NCBI GenBank assembly: GCA_947454305.1
Contig: CANGJE010000010.1
Span: 1-43,794, forward strand
Direction of reading: 5' to 3'
From: Oxalobacteraceae bacterium
GTDB lineage: Bacteria; Pseudomonadota; Gammaproteobacteria; Burkholderiales; Burkholderiaceae_D
DNA length: 43,794 nt
Below, one piece after another: positions 1 to 8,525 of this stretch. The stretch's first letter is position 1. Each line of letters begins with the position of its first letter. Below the pieces are notes generated by a model, which saw only the letters and a program-made list of their open reading frames with translations, made no database searches and was not told the DNA's origin. A program made the translations under genes and the position numbers.

Positions 1-1
1 C

Positions 2-91
2 GATGTTTTTCAAGTCGTCGCTTTAGGACCATCGGACAAACTCACTAGCGAAATCGCCGATACCTTTCTCTCGTCGTTTACTCCCCACTAA
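2..91 (+). CDS. C-terminal end of an unidentified protein (partial)
   Basis: The window opens inside a reading frame whose last 29 codons run to a TAA at 89-91. That stop shares one base with the ATG of the next gene (TAATG), the usual arrangement of translationally coupled genes, so the frame is probably real. The visible residues end with a short mixed hydrophobic and polar stretch (EIADTFLSSF) before the final TPH. This is too little to assign a family. Its start and most of its body lie upstream of the window. Confidence 0.5.
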   Translation, partial: DVFQVVALGPSDKLTSEIADTFLSSFTPH

Positions 92-1368
92 TGTCGCACG
101 CTAGTCATTATTTGGAAGGTAAGGCGGGCTTACGCGTCGTTTTAATTTTTGCGGCGGCTTACTTTCTTTCGTACGCGTTTCGAGCGATCAATGCGGTGAT
201 TGCGCCAGACCTGGTTGCTGATCTGCAGTTGTCCAATGCTGATCTGGGCTTACTCTCTTCTGCTTACTTCCTAGGCTTTGCAAGTTTGCAGCTTCCACTT
301 GGTTTGTGGCTCGACAAATATGGCCCACGTCGTACCGAGTCTGCGTTGCTGTTATTTGCAGCAGCAGGTGTTGCCCTATTCGCCAGTAGCTCAACTCTCA
401 CCGGTTTATGGATAGGTCGCGCACTGATCGGGGTTGGTGTATCGGCCTGCTTAATGGCGCCGCTAAAAGCCTATCGCAGTTGGTATGCACCTGAACGACA
501 AAGTCAGCTATCGAGTTGGATGCTGGTGTTCGGAACTGCAGGTGCGCTCTGCACCACTGTGCCGGTTGCTGCTGCACTGCCATTGATAGGATGGCGCGGT
601 GTGTTCTGGATAATGTGCGCGTTGGTAGTGATTGCGGCGACTTTATTATTCTTTCGACTGCGCGACGTCGAACACGATCGTATGCAGCAGACCGTGATGC
701 AAAGTCATGCGAGCGATGCGCTCTCGTATCGGCAAATTTTTACGCACCCGTATTTTCGACGCATGGCTTTATTAGGTGGCGTGCATCAAGGCGGTTTCAT
801 GGCGGTTCAAACCTTGTGGGCTGGGCCATGGATGATGCATGTGTTGGGTCTATCGGCAAAGCAAACGTCGCAAGTACTGTTTGTATTTAATTTTTGTCTG
901 ATGCTGTCGTATGTATTTTTGTCGTGGTGGGCGCCAAAGCATGTGTCGTATGGCAAAAAATCGGGTTGGCCAGCATTAACTGTGGTGGGTTGGGGTATCG
1001 GTCTATCTATCGCTCTGCAAGTGACTATGCTGTTGCTACCTTATTGGTGGGCATGGCTGCTCTGGATACCGTTTTCATTGTTAGTCACCGTATCAACGCT
1101 GGCACAAACCCATGTCAGCCTATCTTTTCCCTCCACCCAAGTAGGGCAAGTCAATAGCGCGTACAACTTGTCGTTATTCATTGGCGCGTTTAGCGTTCAA
1201 TGGGGATTGGGCTTATTAATTGATTTGTTTGTTGCGAATGGTTGGGATTATTCCCCCGCGATGCGTATGGCCTGGGCGGTTTATTTGATAGCGCAATTGT
1301 TTGCACTGGTCCGCTTTGTGAGCAGCAAAGCGAAATACGATCCTAACGAGAAAGCACCCGCTCCTTAA
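91..1368 (+). CDS. MFS transporter
   Basis: A 425-residue inner-membrane protein with about twelve hydrophobic segments in two halves, separated by a charged loop near residues 190-210. After the second predicted helix there is a cytoplasmic-loop motif with the pattern GLWLDKYGPRR (about residues 71-81), matching the G-x-x-x-D-R/K-x-G-R-R/K signature of the major facilitator superfamily. It should therefore be a secondary transporter driven by an ion gradient. The substrate cannot be read from the sequence. The ATG at 91 overlaps the stop of the preceding gene by one base, which supports this start and suggests co-transcription. The downstream 173 bases hold no gene that I can support. Confidence 0.85.
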   Translation: MSHASHYLEGKAGLRVVLIFAAAYFLSYAFRAINAVIAPDLVADLQLSNADLGLLSSAYFLGFASLQLPLGLWLDKYGPRRTESALLLFAAAGVALFASSSTLTGLWIGRALIGVGVSACLMAPLKAYRSWYAPERQSQLSSWMLVFGTAGALCTTVPVAAALPLIGWRGVFWIMCALVVIAATLLFFRLRDVEHDRMQQTVMQSHASDALSYRQIFTHPYFRRMALLGGVHQGGFMAVQTLWAGPWMMHVLGLSAKQTSQVLFVFNFCLMLSYVFLSWWAPKHVSYGKKSGWPALTVVGWGIGLSIALQVTMLLLPYWWAWLLWIPFSLLVTVSTLAQTHVSLSFPSTQVGQVNSAYNLSLFIGAFSVQWGLGLLIDLFVANGWDYSPAMRMAWAVYLIAQLFALVRFVSSKAKYDPNEKAPAP

Positions 1369-1541
1369 TTGGTGATAGGGTGAGCTTTAATGATGTGGCT
1401 AATGATGTAGCTCGCGCACGACTATTTTTATCTGAAACGTGGAACGTTTTTGAACAATGTCGTATTGATTTGTGATTTTGCAGTACGACCAAGGCTTTTA
1501 CATAGTATTGGAATCCATCCCATTTTTCGATTGCGACTTTT

Positions 1542-1865
1542 ATGCTGATCACCTTTAAATCAAAAGCTGCTGCTGACCTGTTGATGTACAAGACTCACGC
1601 CAAGCCTTTACTTGATACGCTGGGCAAAGACGTAGATCAAGGCATCATTACTGCCGAAGACATGGCCGCAGCCATCGCAGCGCTGGAAAATGAAATCGCT
1701 CTCAGCAAACGCCAACCTGCAATTGATCAGGATGACAGCAAAGATTCTTACGGCGACGATCTCGAATCCGGCAAACAAGTCAGCAGTAGCGCACGCGCTT
1801 TTCCATTACTTGAAATGATGCGCGCAGCGCAGAAAGAAAATACCTTTGTTATGTGGGGAGTGTGA
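1542..1865 (+). CDS. DUF1840 family protein
   Basis: A 107-residue soluble protein that I recognise as DUF1840, a small family of unknown function common in Betaproteobacteria. Typical features are the N-terminal MLITFKSKAAADLLMY, a following AKPLLDTLGKD segment, an acidic Asp/Ser-rich middle (about residues 62-75), and a C-terminal LLEMMRAAQKEN stretch that ends at a Trp near the terminus. No catalytic motif is visible. Its TGA at 1863-1865 overlaps the ATG of the hydrolase gene by one base, so the two are likely translated together. It is the first gene of the run leading to rsmB and ntrY. Confidence 0.8.
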   Translation: MLITFKSKAAADLLMYKTHAKPLLDTLGKDVDQGIITAEDMAAAIAALENEIALSKRQPAIDQDDSKDSYGDDLESGKQVSSSARAFPLLEMMRAAQKENTFVMWGV

Positions 1866-2716
1866 TGCCTGAGATGCGATCACTGTTGCTGAAAATGCGC
1901 GATGGCACTGACATACATTGCGTGGATTATTTTCCTGCAAGCCCTGCGCATTCCAGCATCGTGTTCATGCACGGCTTAGGCGAACACAGCGGGCGCTATG
2001 CACATCTTGCTGCTTTTTTTTGCGAGCGCGGTTTCGCGGTGCGCACCTACGATCATCGCGGTCACGGCAAATCATCGGGCAAGCGCGGTGACATCCCCCA
2101 TCAAGACAGCTTACTCGATGATGCACAACAGATCATTCAAGACTGGCAGGCTACCAGCCCATCTTTGGTAAAACGACAGCTATTGCTCGGGCATAGCATG
2201 GGTGGCTTGTACGCTGCGAAATTCGCCTTATGCAAAATGTGCGAGCTACATGGTTTGATTTTGTCAGCGCCCGCGCTCGCGATTTACATGAATTTTGTTG
2301 AGCGATCATTACTGAAAGTACTAAGCTCAGTTGCGCCAGCACTCACTCTGTCGAACGGATTAAAAACCAAGTATTTATCGCACGATCCTAGGGTTGTTGC
2401 TTCTTATCTCGCCGACGCGTTGGTACACGATCGTATCAGCGCACGATTACTCAACTCCATGCTCACCACCATGCACGATGTTTTTTCTCACGCAAGCTCA
2501 CTTGATCTACCGACGCTGCTGCTAGTAGCGGAGCAAGACAAGCTAGTTGATTCAACCGGCAGCTTACAATTTGCAGATACCAGTCCAGACAACTATTTGC
2601 GTTTGCATACGTATGAAAATCTGTATCACGAGATTTTCAACGAGCTTGATGCCAAAGCTGTGTTTGACGATCTGAGCACGTGGCTAGACCAGCTAAGCAA
2701 CACGGCGGTGCAGTGA
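1865..2716 (+). CDS. Alpha/beta hydrolase, monoacylglycerol-lipase-like
   Basis: A 283-residue serine hydrolase. The oxyanion-loop motif HGLGEHSGRY (about residues 36-45) and the GHSMGG nucleophile elbow (Ser111) resemble the monoacylglycerol lipase / lysophospholipase group (Hydrolase_4). Asp near 228 (VAEQDKLVD) and His near 258 (NLYHEIFNE) complete the expected triad. The true substrate, probably a small lipid ester, is not known. In-frame GTG codons lie upstream at 1853 and 1862. I prefer the ATG at 1865 because GGGGAG sits a few bases before it and because it overlaps the DUF1840 stop by one base. The 3' end overlaps rsmB by four bases, so it belongs to the same transcript. Confidence 0.82.
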   Translation: MPEMRSLLLKMRDGTDIHCVDYFPASPAHSSIVFMHGLGEHSGRYAHLAAFFCERGFAVRTYDHRGHGKSSGKRGDIPHQDSLLDDAQQIIQDWQATSPSLVKRQLLLGHSMGGLYAAKFALCKMCELHGLILSAPALAIYMNFVERSLLKVLSSVAPALTLSNGLKTKYLSHDPRVVASYLADALVHDRISARLLNSMLTTMHDVFSHASSLDLPTLLLVAEQDKLVDSTGSLQFADTSPDNYLRLHTYENLYHEIFNELDAKAVFDDLSTWLDQLSNTAVQ

Positions 2717-4005
2717 AGATCGCCACTGATTCCTTATCCTTCGCACTGGATGGCGCAGCGCGTGCGCTCACTATGGTGAGCGCAGGGACCTCGCTCCCTG
2801 CAGCGCTGAATAGCACCTTTGATAGTTTGCGTGCACCGCCCGCCGCACGCGGGGCGATTCAAGACATCAGTTATCGCAGTATGCGTAGTTGGGGGCTGAG
2901 TTCTGAATTGATGGATTTGCTATTAGATGCGCCACCACAGCAAGAGCGTCTCGGCTCACTATTGCGTATCAGCTTGGGATTGTTAGCGGATGCCAGCAAA
3001 CCGTATGCTGAGCACACCGTAGTTGATCAGGCCGTCTCCGCATGCGCTGCAGACCGTGAGCTTTCGCGCGCTAAAGGCGTGGTGAATGCGGTCTTGCGAC
3101 GTTTTTTGCGTGAACGTGATCGTTTGTTACGTACCGCGAATGCCTCTGAAGAAGCGCAGTGGAATTATCCGCAATGGTGGATAGATAAGCTTCGTTTAGA
3201 TTGGCCGAATCAATGGGAAGATATTCTGCAATCAGGTAATGCTCGCCCGCCACTCACATTGCGTGTTAATCGCCGGCTTGGTAGCGTTGAAGACTATCTT
3301 GAACTGCTTACTCAGCACCAGATAGCGGCAACTCAGTTGGGGCCTTGGGCAGTGCGCCTGACGCAGCCAACGCCGGTCTCTGATATCCCCGGCTTTCTGC
3401 AAGGCCGCGTCTCAGTACAAGATGCCGCAGCGCAGTTAGCCGCACCTTTGATGCAGCTTGAGCCGGGCATGCGCGTGTTAGATGCTTGCGCTGCACCTGG
3501 AGGCAAGAGCGTACATATGCTTGAAACGGACGATGTTTCATTGGTAGCGCTAGACAATGATGAGTCTAGACTTGCGCGCGTAGCGGACAATTTAGATCGA
3601 CTCGGTTTCAAAGCCGAGCTGCGTTGTGGTGATGCACGCCGCAAGGATTGGTGGGATGGACAAGCGTTTGATCGAATTTTGGCCGATGTGCCCTGCACGG
3701 CTTCGGGCATAGTGCGGCGGCATCCCGACATACGCTGGCTCAGGCGGCCGGAAGATGCACGCACCTTGGCAAAGCTAGGCTCCACCATTCTGGATAACTT
3801 GTGGGGCATGCTGCGGCCGGGCGGTTTGATGCTTTTTGTTACGTGCTCGATCTGGCCTGAGGAGTCCGAGTTACAGGCTGAGGCCTTCTGCCAACGTCAC
3901 TCCTGTGTGCGACTGCCCGCCCCGGGGCAGCTTGCGCCCACGTCAGCCGAGGGCGATGATCACGATGGATTGTTTTACGCGCTACTCCAAAAGCCCTTGT
4001 TTTGA
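2713..4005 (+). CDS. rsmB: 16S rRNA m5C967 methyltransferase RsmB
   Basis: A 430-residue RNA cytosine-5 methyltransferase that uses S-adenosylmethionine to modify 16S rRNA. An N-terminal NusB-like helical domain (about residues 1-140) precedes a Rossmann methyltransferase domain. The SAM-binding DACAAPGGKS, the motif IV ADVPCTASG (Cys328) and the motif VI VTCSIWPEE (Cys378) supply the two conserved cysteines of this class. The GTG at 2713 overlaps the hydrolase TGA (GTGA, four bases) and matches family N-termini better than the in-frame GTG at 2680, which would add eleven residues within the hydrolase gene. In betaproteobacteria this gene typically precedes DUF4390 and ntrY, as here. Confidence 0.93.
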   Translation: MKIATDSLSFALDGAARALTMVSAGTSLPAALNSTFDSLRAPPAARGAIQDISYRSMRSWGLSSELMDLLLDAPPQQERLGSLLRISLGLLADASKPYAEHTVVDQAVSACAADRELSRAKGVVNAVLRRFLRERDRLLRTANASEEAQWNYPQWWIDKLRLDWPNQWEDILQSGNARPPLTLRVNRRLGSVEDYLELLTQHQIAATQLGPWAVRLTQPTPVSDIPGFLQGRVSVQDAAAQLAAPLMQLEPGMRVLDACAAPGGKSVHMLETDDVSLVALDNDESRLARVADNLDRLGFKAELRCGDARRKDWWDGQAFDRILADVPCTASGIVRRHPDIRWLRRPEDARTLAKLGSTILDNLWGMLRPGGLMLFVTCSIWPEESELQAEAFCQRHSCVRLPAPGQLAPTSAEGDDHDGLFYALLQKPLF

Positions 4006-4089
4006 TACTATCGCCGGGCGGCTAAGGCGTGGTTTTTTTACCACTCTGCGATCGCACCCCTCTGGCACATCCGGGCAAGGTAAGAATAC

Positions 4090-4722
4090 GTGGGATTTTT
4101 CAGGCTAGTGCCACCTAAACATCAACGTCGCACACTAAGCGTTCTCTGGATTGGGATCCAAAAACTGCTTTTGGGTTTCTGGCTAGGAGTGCTGTGCTTG
4201 ATCACTGCGTTACCCGCCGTGGCTGCTGAAGGCATTGAATTCGTCGATGCCACGCTTTCAGCTACCGACGAAGGTTATTCGCTTTCAAGTAATTTTTCAG
4301 TTGAGCTTACCCATGCTTTGGAAGATGCGCTATCGCGAGGCATTCCTCTGCATTTCAAACTTCAGCTTGAAGTATCTAGGTCTCGCTGGTATTGGCTCGA
4401 CGATGTCGCCATTAAATCCAGCCGCAATATACGTATTTCATACAACGTATTGACACGTCAGTATCGTGCATCCGTTGATGGCAGTTTGTATCGAAGCTTT
4501 GCACAACTGGATGACGTGCTGGCATTGCTGCGTCACCCGGGCCGTTGGCTAGTTGCCGAACCCAACGCACTGAAGCCTGATGCCAACTACACCGTTGCAA
4601 TTCAATTTGGTCTAGATGTTTCTCAACTGCCTAAGACCATACAGGTGACTGCTTTAGGCAGTGGCGATTGGAAAATGTCGTCAGGTTGGACACGCTTTAA
4701 CTACAAGGCCGAAACTAAGTGA
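4090..4722 (+). CDS. DUF4390 domain protein, membrane-anchored
   Basis: A 210-residue protein with one N-terminal hydrophobic segment (about residues 21-46) followed by a beta-rich domain predicted to lie in the periplasm. It matches DUF4390 (function unknown) by size, content and position between rsmB and ntrY, a conserved betaproteobacterial order. The GTG at 4090 is the tracked start and gives a complete signal anchor. The leader before it has only a weak ribosome site, so a nearby downstream start is possible. The TGA at 4720-4722 overlaps the GTG of ntrY by four bases, tying the protein to the sensor kinase and suggesting, by inference only, a role in the same envelope signal. Confidence 0.78.
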   Translation: MGFFRLVPPKHQRRTLSVLWIGIQKLLLGFWLGVLCLITALPAVAAEGIEFVDATLSATDEGYSLSSNFSVELTHALEDALSRGIPLHFKLQLEVSRSRWYWLDDVAIKSSRNIRISYNVLTRQYRASVDGSLYRSFAQLDDVLALLRHPGRWLVAEPNALKPDANYTVAIQFGLDVSQLPKTIQVTALGSGDWKMSSGWTRFNYKAETK

Positions 4723-7004
4723 CGCGCGCACTTCGTTATCTTTTAATCGCTGCCGCCATGACGGTCAGCATGCTGCTGTTTTTGTTAGCTACTGTCAGCG
4801 ACAACACACGACTCTTTGATTCTTACTACTCATGGATAGTGGGTGCCAACGTACTGGTGGGCACAGCATTATTTGTGTTGGTTTTATTTTTGTTAGCGCG
4901 TTTGATTAGTCGCTATCGCCGCAAACGTTTTGGTTCGCGTTTGATGACGCGGCTGGTGCTGATGTTTACCTTGATAGGTGTTTTGCCTGGCTTGGTGATT
5001 TATTTGGTTTCGGTGCAGTTTGTGTCGCGATCAATTGAATCGTGGTTTAACGTGAAAGTTGAAACCGCTCTTGAGTCAGGTCTAACGCTAGGTCGCAGCG
5101 CACTCGATGCCTCACTCAAAGATTTACGTTTGAAAGCGCGCGCCGTTGCATCCGAACTTTCTGAAATGCCGGACTCTGTGTTGGCAGCGCAGTTAGCGCG
5201 CGCCATTGAACGCAATCAGTTAAATGAAGCGATTGTTGTTTCTGGCACCGGTCAATTAATCGCCAGCACCAGCAGCGCCTTGTCCAATCTTGTGCCTGAC
5301 ATGCCTACGGCTGCGATGATTTCGCGTGCCAAATCGATGGGCGGATATGGATTAATCGAAGGGGGCAATGAAAGTCTTAGTAGCGGCACGGATAGTGAAT
5401 CCAATTCACCATCAACCAATGCGAAGGGTGGCCTGCGACTACGCGTGTTGGTCACGATACGCGGTGATGGCTCATTGATGTCACTTAACAGCCAGCCGCG
5501 CTATCTGCAAGTCACACAAGCTGTACCAGAACAATTGAGTGCAAACGCCGAAGCTTTGCGCATCGCTTATGGCGAGTATCAAGAGCGATCCTTAGCGCGC
5601 GCTGGCTTACGAAATTTTTATCTGATTACACTGACGCTTACTCTACTACTGGCTATTTTTGCAGCGATGGTGAGTGCATTTCTTTTAGCAACCGATTTAG
5701 CCCAACCTCTGCTATTACTCGCCGAAGGTACCAAGGCAGTTGCCGAGGGCGATCTTTCGCCGCGCCCGATTGCAGCGAGCTCTGATGAACTGGGCACGCT
5801 GACTAAATCATTCAACATCATGACGTCTCAGCTAGCTGATGCGCGCGAAACTGTTGAACGCAATCGCAAAGAAGTTGAAGACGCCAAAGCCTATCTTGAA
5901 TCGGTGTTGGCCAATATGTCGGCAGGTGTGATGGTGTTGGATGATCAACTACGCTTAGTGACGTTTAATGCATCGGCTGAAAAAATTCTGTATCAAAATT
6001 TGTGGCCCTATCTCGGTCTTTCTTTCGCCAGCATTGACAGCCTCGCCGCGTTTAGCGCGCCTATCGTTGAAGCATTCTCTGGGCAAAGTGCACATGCTGC
6101 AATGAGTGATGGCGATCCGCTGATTCAACAGTGGCAGCAGCAGATAGAAATTCCACGTCGCCTTATTGGTCAAAAAGTCGATACAGAAATCACGCTACTA
6201 GCACGCGGTGCGCGACTACCCGTAGGTACGGGACTCGGTCATGTGGTGGTATTCGATGATATTTCTGATCTGATTTCAGGGCAGCGTTCAACCGCATGGG
6301 CTGAAGTAGCAAGGCGTCTCGCCCATGAAATTAAAAATCCGCTGACGCCTATTCAACTATCCGCCGAACGTCTCATGATGAAACTTCAAACCAAGCTGAG
6401 TGGCGATGACGCTGCTTTACTTGAACGAGGGACGAACACGATAGTGAATCAAGTCGTCGCTATGCAGCAGATGGTCGACAATTTTCGGGATTATGCAAAA
6501 ACACCGCCGCCAGTTCTCAAGCCCTTAGAACTGAATCACTTGATTACGGAAATTCTTGATCTGTATGGCGGCCTGCGTGGTAACGAACAATTAATCACGC
6601 ACTTAGAAACTGATCTGCCCAAGATCATGGGTGATGCAACCCAGCTTCGACAAGTGGTGCACAACTTATTACAAAACGCTCAGGATGCCACGGGTGAATT
6701 AAACGGCGAACGTGCGCCGCACATTGATGTGCGTACCGAGTCGATACGCTACAGCGATGCCGATGGCGCCACCCGCATCGCCGTTAGTTTAAGCATTACC
6801 GATAACGGCCCGGGGTTTGATTCCAAAGTTATGGCCAGAGCGTTTGAGCCGTATGTGACCTCAAAACCCCGAGGTACGGGCTTAGGGTTGCCTGTAGTCA
6901 AGAAAATTGTGGAAGAGCATGGTGGCCGGATTGAGCTTCAAAACCGAAAAGATGGGCCGGGAGCGCGGGTTTCCATCCTTTTACTTAGGCTTGCGAGTAT
7001 TTAA
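4719..7004 (+). CDS. ntrY: NtrY-type sensor histidine kinase
   Basis: A 761-residue membrane histidine kinase. It has N-terminal transmembrane segments within residues 8-105, a periplasmic region of about 190 residues, another transmembrane segment near 300-325, a HAMP linker to about 380, and a PAS-like region from about 395. A HisKA domain follows with phosphoacceptor His536 in RRLAHEIKNPLTP, then an HATPase domain with DNGPGFD and GTGLGLPVV. This is the NtrY layout, a sensor linked to nitrogen metabolism or redox state in other Proteobacteria. The GTG start overlaps the DUF4390 stop. The partner regulator lies 72 bases downstream and also has its own promoter, so kinase and regulator need not be made in a fixed ratio. 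Confidence 0.9.
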   Translation: MTRALRYLLIAAAMTVSMLLFLLATVSDNTRLFDSYYSWIVGANVLVGTALFVLVLFLLARLISRYRRKRFGSRLMTRLVLMFTLIGVLPGLVIYLVSVQFVSRSIESWFNVKVETALESGLTLGRSALDASLKDLRLKARAVASELSEMPDSVLAAQLARAIERNQLNEAIVVSGTGQLIASTSSALSNLVPDMPTAAMISRAKSMGGYGLIEGGNESLSSGTDSESNSPSTNAKGGLRLRVLVTIRGDGSLMSLNSQPRYLQVTQAVPEQLSANAEALRIAYGEYQERSLARAGLRNFYLITLTLTLLLAIFAAMVSAFLLATDLAQPLLLLAEGTKAVAEGDLSPRPIAASSDELGTLTKSFNIMTSQLADARETVERNRKEVEDAKAYLESVLANMSAGVMVLDDQLRLVTFNASAEKILYQNLWPYLGLSFASIDSLAAFSAPIVEAFSGQSAHAAMSDGDPLIQQWQQQIEIPRRLIGQKVDTEITLLARGARLPVGTGLGHVVVFDDISDLISGQRSTAWAEVARRLAHEIKNPLTPIQLSAERLMMKLQTKLSGDDAALLERGTNTIVNQVVAMQQMVDNFRDYAKTPPPVLKPLELNHLITEILDLYGGLRGNEQLITHLETDLPKIMGDATQLRQVVHNLLQNAQDATGELNGERAPHIDVRTESIRYSDADGATRIAVSLSITDNGPGFDSKVMARAFEPYVTSKPRGTGLGLPVVKKIVEEHGGRIELQNRKDGPGARVSILLLRLASI

Positions 7005-7008
7005 TCAT

Positions 7009-7037
7009 TTGACATTATTAATTGCAAAAAATACAAT
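7009..7037 (+). promoter_or_regulatory. Sigma70-type promoter of ntrX
   Basis: A consensus -35 TTGACA (7009-7014), a 17-base spacer, and a -10 TACAAT (7032-7037) lie in the short gap between ntrY and ntrX. Transcription should begin near 7044, leaving a leader of about 33 bases with a GAGGCGG ribosome site before the ATG at 7077. The match is strong for a region this short. Confidence 0.75.
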
Positions 7038-7076
7038 TTCCGTACGAGTCCATCGGATTGAGAAAAAGAGGCGGCA

Positions 7077-7793
7077 ATGGCGAACATTCTGGTAGTTGAT
7101 GATGAAATGGGTATCCGGGAATTGCTCTCGGAAATACTGGGTGACGAGGGTCACGTCGTAACCACGGCCGAAGACGCTAATCAGGCGCGCGACCTGCGAC
7201 TCTCGAGCTCGCCCGACCTCGTTCTGCTCGATATATGGATGCCCGATATTGATGGCGTCACGCTCTTGAAGGAGTGGCAACGCGATGGTCTGCTGACCAT
7301 GCCCGTGATTATGATGTCTGGTCATGCCACTATCGATACGGCGGTCGAAGCCACCCGCATCGGCGCGATTAATTTCCTTGAAAAACCTATCTCACTACAA
7401 AAACTTCTGCGCACTGTGCAGCAAGGTTTGTCGTCCGCTCCCGAAACCGCACGGGGAACCATGGTTTCAACCAATGGCCGTTCAACTGCGATAAGCGACA
7501 AAACCGCGATCCCTGCCGCACCGCATTCTTTTAATGGCCATGCTTACTCGCCGACACTGGCCACAGGTAATCAGTATTTGCCGCCCGATACTGAATTCCG
7601 TGTTTCATTCGAACTGCCTCTACGTGAAGCGCGCGATGCATTCGAACGCGCGTACTTCGAGCATCACCTAAAACGCGAAGGCGGCAGCATGACGCGTGTA
7701 GCTGAGCGTACCGGACTAGAGCGCACCCATTTGTATCGCAAGCTTAAGCAACTGGGCGTGGAATCAAACAAAGCAGCAAAGAAAACCGGATGA
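7077..7793 (+). CDS. ntrX: NtrX-like response regulator without AAA+ domain
   Basis: A 238-residue regulator: receiver domain at about residues 1-118, with acidic pocket Asp8/Asp9, phosphoacceptor Asp52 and conserved Lys103. A low-complexity linker of about 65 residues follows, then a Fis-type helix-turn-helix (about 190-232, ERTGLERTHLYRKLKQLG). Canonical NtrX has a central AAA+ sigma54-activator domain between these parts, and it is wholly absent here. The protein therefore cannot act as a sigma54 ATPase by itself and presumably binds DNA as a phosphorylation-controlled factor. I infer the partnership with NtrY from adjacency. The last four bases overlap the next gene. Confidence 0.85.
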   Translation: MANILVVDDEMGIRELLSEILGDEGHVVTTAEDANQARDLRLSSSPDLVLLDIWMPDIDGVTLLKEWQRDGLLTMPVIMMSGHATIDTAVEATRIGAINFLEKPISLQKLLRTVQQGLSSAPETARGTMVSTNGRSTAISDKTAIPAAPHSFNGHAYSPTLATGNQYLPPDTEFRVSFELPLREARDAFERAYFEHHLKREGGSMTRVAERTGLERTHLYRKLKQLGVESNKAAKKTG

Positions 7794-8152
7794 CCACCCT
7801 GCGTTTAGTTTACGGAGCGAATCAGAGTCAGCGCGAGCACGCGATTAAAACTCAGATTAATCCCACGCTATTCACCATGGCCTTACTGGAAGGCGGCGCC
7901 ATCAGTAACGCACCGCTTGACTCTCTGGCATCCATCAAAGTCGTACGCATGGCACCTGGCTGCCCCTGCTGTACTGGCAACTTAACGATGCGCGTAATGC
8001 TCAATCGTGCACTCAAAGAAAAACCCGATCTGGTATTTTTAAGTTTGGCAAATCCTCTGCATCTCACATCGATCAGAGATTTTTTGCAGGAAGATCAGTA
8101 TTCGGGTAGGCTGGACTTAGGTTTTGATCTTGACTGCGGGGCTGTGAATTAA
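7790..8152 (+). CDS. Small G3E-GTPase-like protein with CPCC motif, no P-loop
   Basis: A 120-residue protein. The core PGCPCCTGNL (Cys58, Cys60, Cys61) followed by a helix and KPDLVFLSLANPLHL closely parallels the metal-binding CxCC segment of G3E GTPases (CobW, YjiA, HypB relatives), metallochaperones for zinc, cobalt or nickel. The first strand is present, but the loop after it reads GANQSQREH where these GTPases carry GxxGxGKT, so nucleotide binding by the usual P-loop is not expected. The specificity domain is also missing. It overlaps ntrX by four bases (ATGA), so it is probably co-expressed. It may be a reduced metal-binding relative or a decayed remnant, but its intact frame and coupling argue against decay. 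Confidence 0.65.
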   Translation: MTTLRLVYGANQSQREHAIKTQINPTLFTMALLEGGAISNAPLDSLASIKVVRMAPGCPCCTGNLTMRVMLNRALKEKPDLVFLSLANPLHLTSIRDFLQEDQYSGRLDLGFDLDCGAVN

Positions 8153-8238
8153 TTTTGGCATGCGAATTGCTGTACCTCTTGAAAAATCGTGTAACAGCAC
8201 CATTTTGGATCACATAGTACTTACTCCAAGGAGCCGGC

Positions 8239-8496
8239 ATGAACCTGATCTATAACAGCGAGCAGTACAGCGTGCTTGAGTTTGGTGCCGAGTCAGAACA
8301 AGAAGCCATGCGCTTCGGTGGTTACGAAATTCTCGATAAGCCAGCACAACGCGAAATCTTCATCGCAGGCCCTCTCGCCGAAACCTTCAGACAACATGTA
8401 CGCGAGTTAATCGCTACCGCGCCCAGCATGGAAGAGTTTGATGAATTTCTGGATAGCTATGGCTCGCTCATGGCTCAACCTGTCGTACTGCACTAA
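8239..8496 (+). CDS. DUF3567 family protein
   Basis: An 85-residue acidic protein that I recognise as DUF3567, a family of unknown function found in betaproteobacteria. The conserved pattern is an N-terminal IYNSEQYSVLEF, then RFGGYEILDK, REIFIAGPLAE and a C-terminal QPVVLH. A clear ribosome site (AAGGAG, 8228-8233) precedes the ATG. There is no membrane segment and no catalytic motif. It stands 86 bases after the G3E-like gene, so it may have its own promoter, but none is convincing. Confidence 0.8.
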   Translation: MNLIYNSEQYSVLEFGAESEQEAMRFGGYEILDKPAQREIFIAGPLAETFRQHVRELIATAPSMEEFDEFLDSYGSLMAQPVVLH

Positions 8497-8525
8497 GCGT
8501 TCAACAAACGATAGCCAGCACGTGA

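Noticed and set aside
3333..3809. A 158-codon minus-strand frame opposite rsmB
   Set aside because: rsmB carries all family motifs in this stretch. The antisense translation is Ser/Arg/Pro-rich with no domain.
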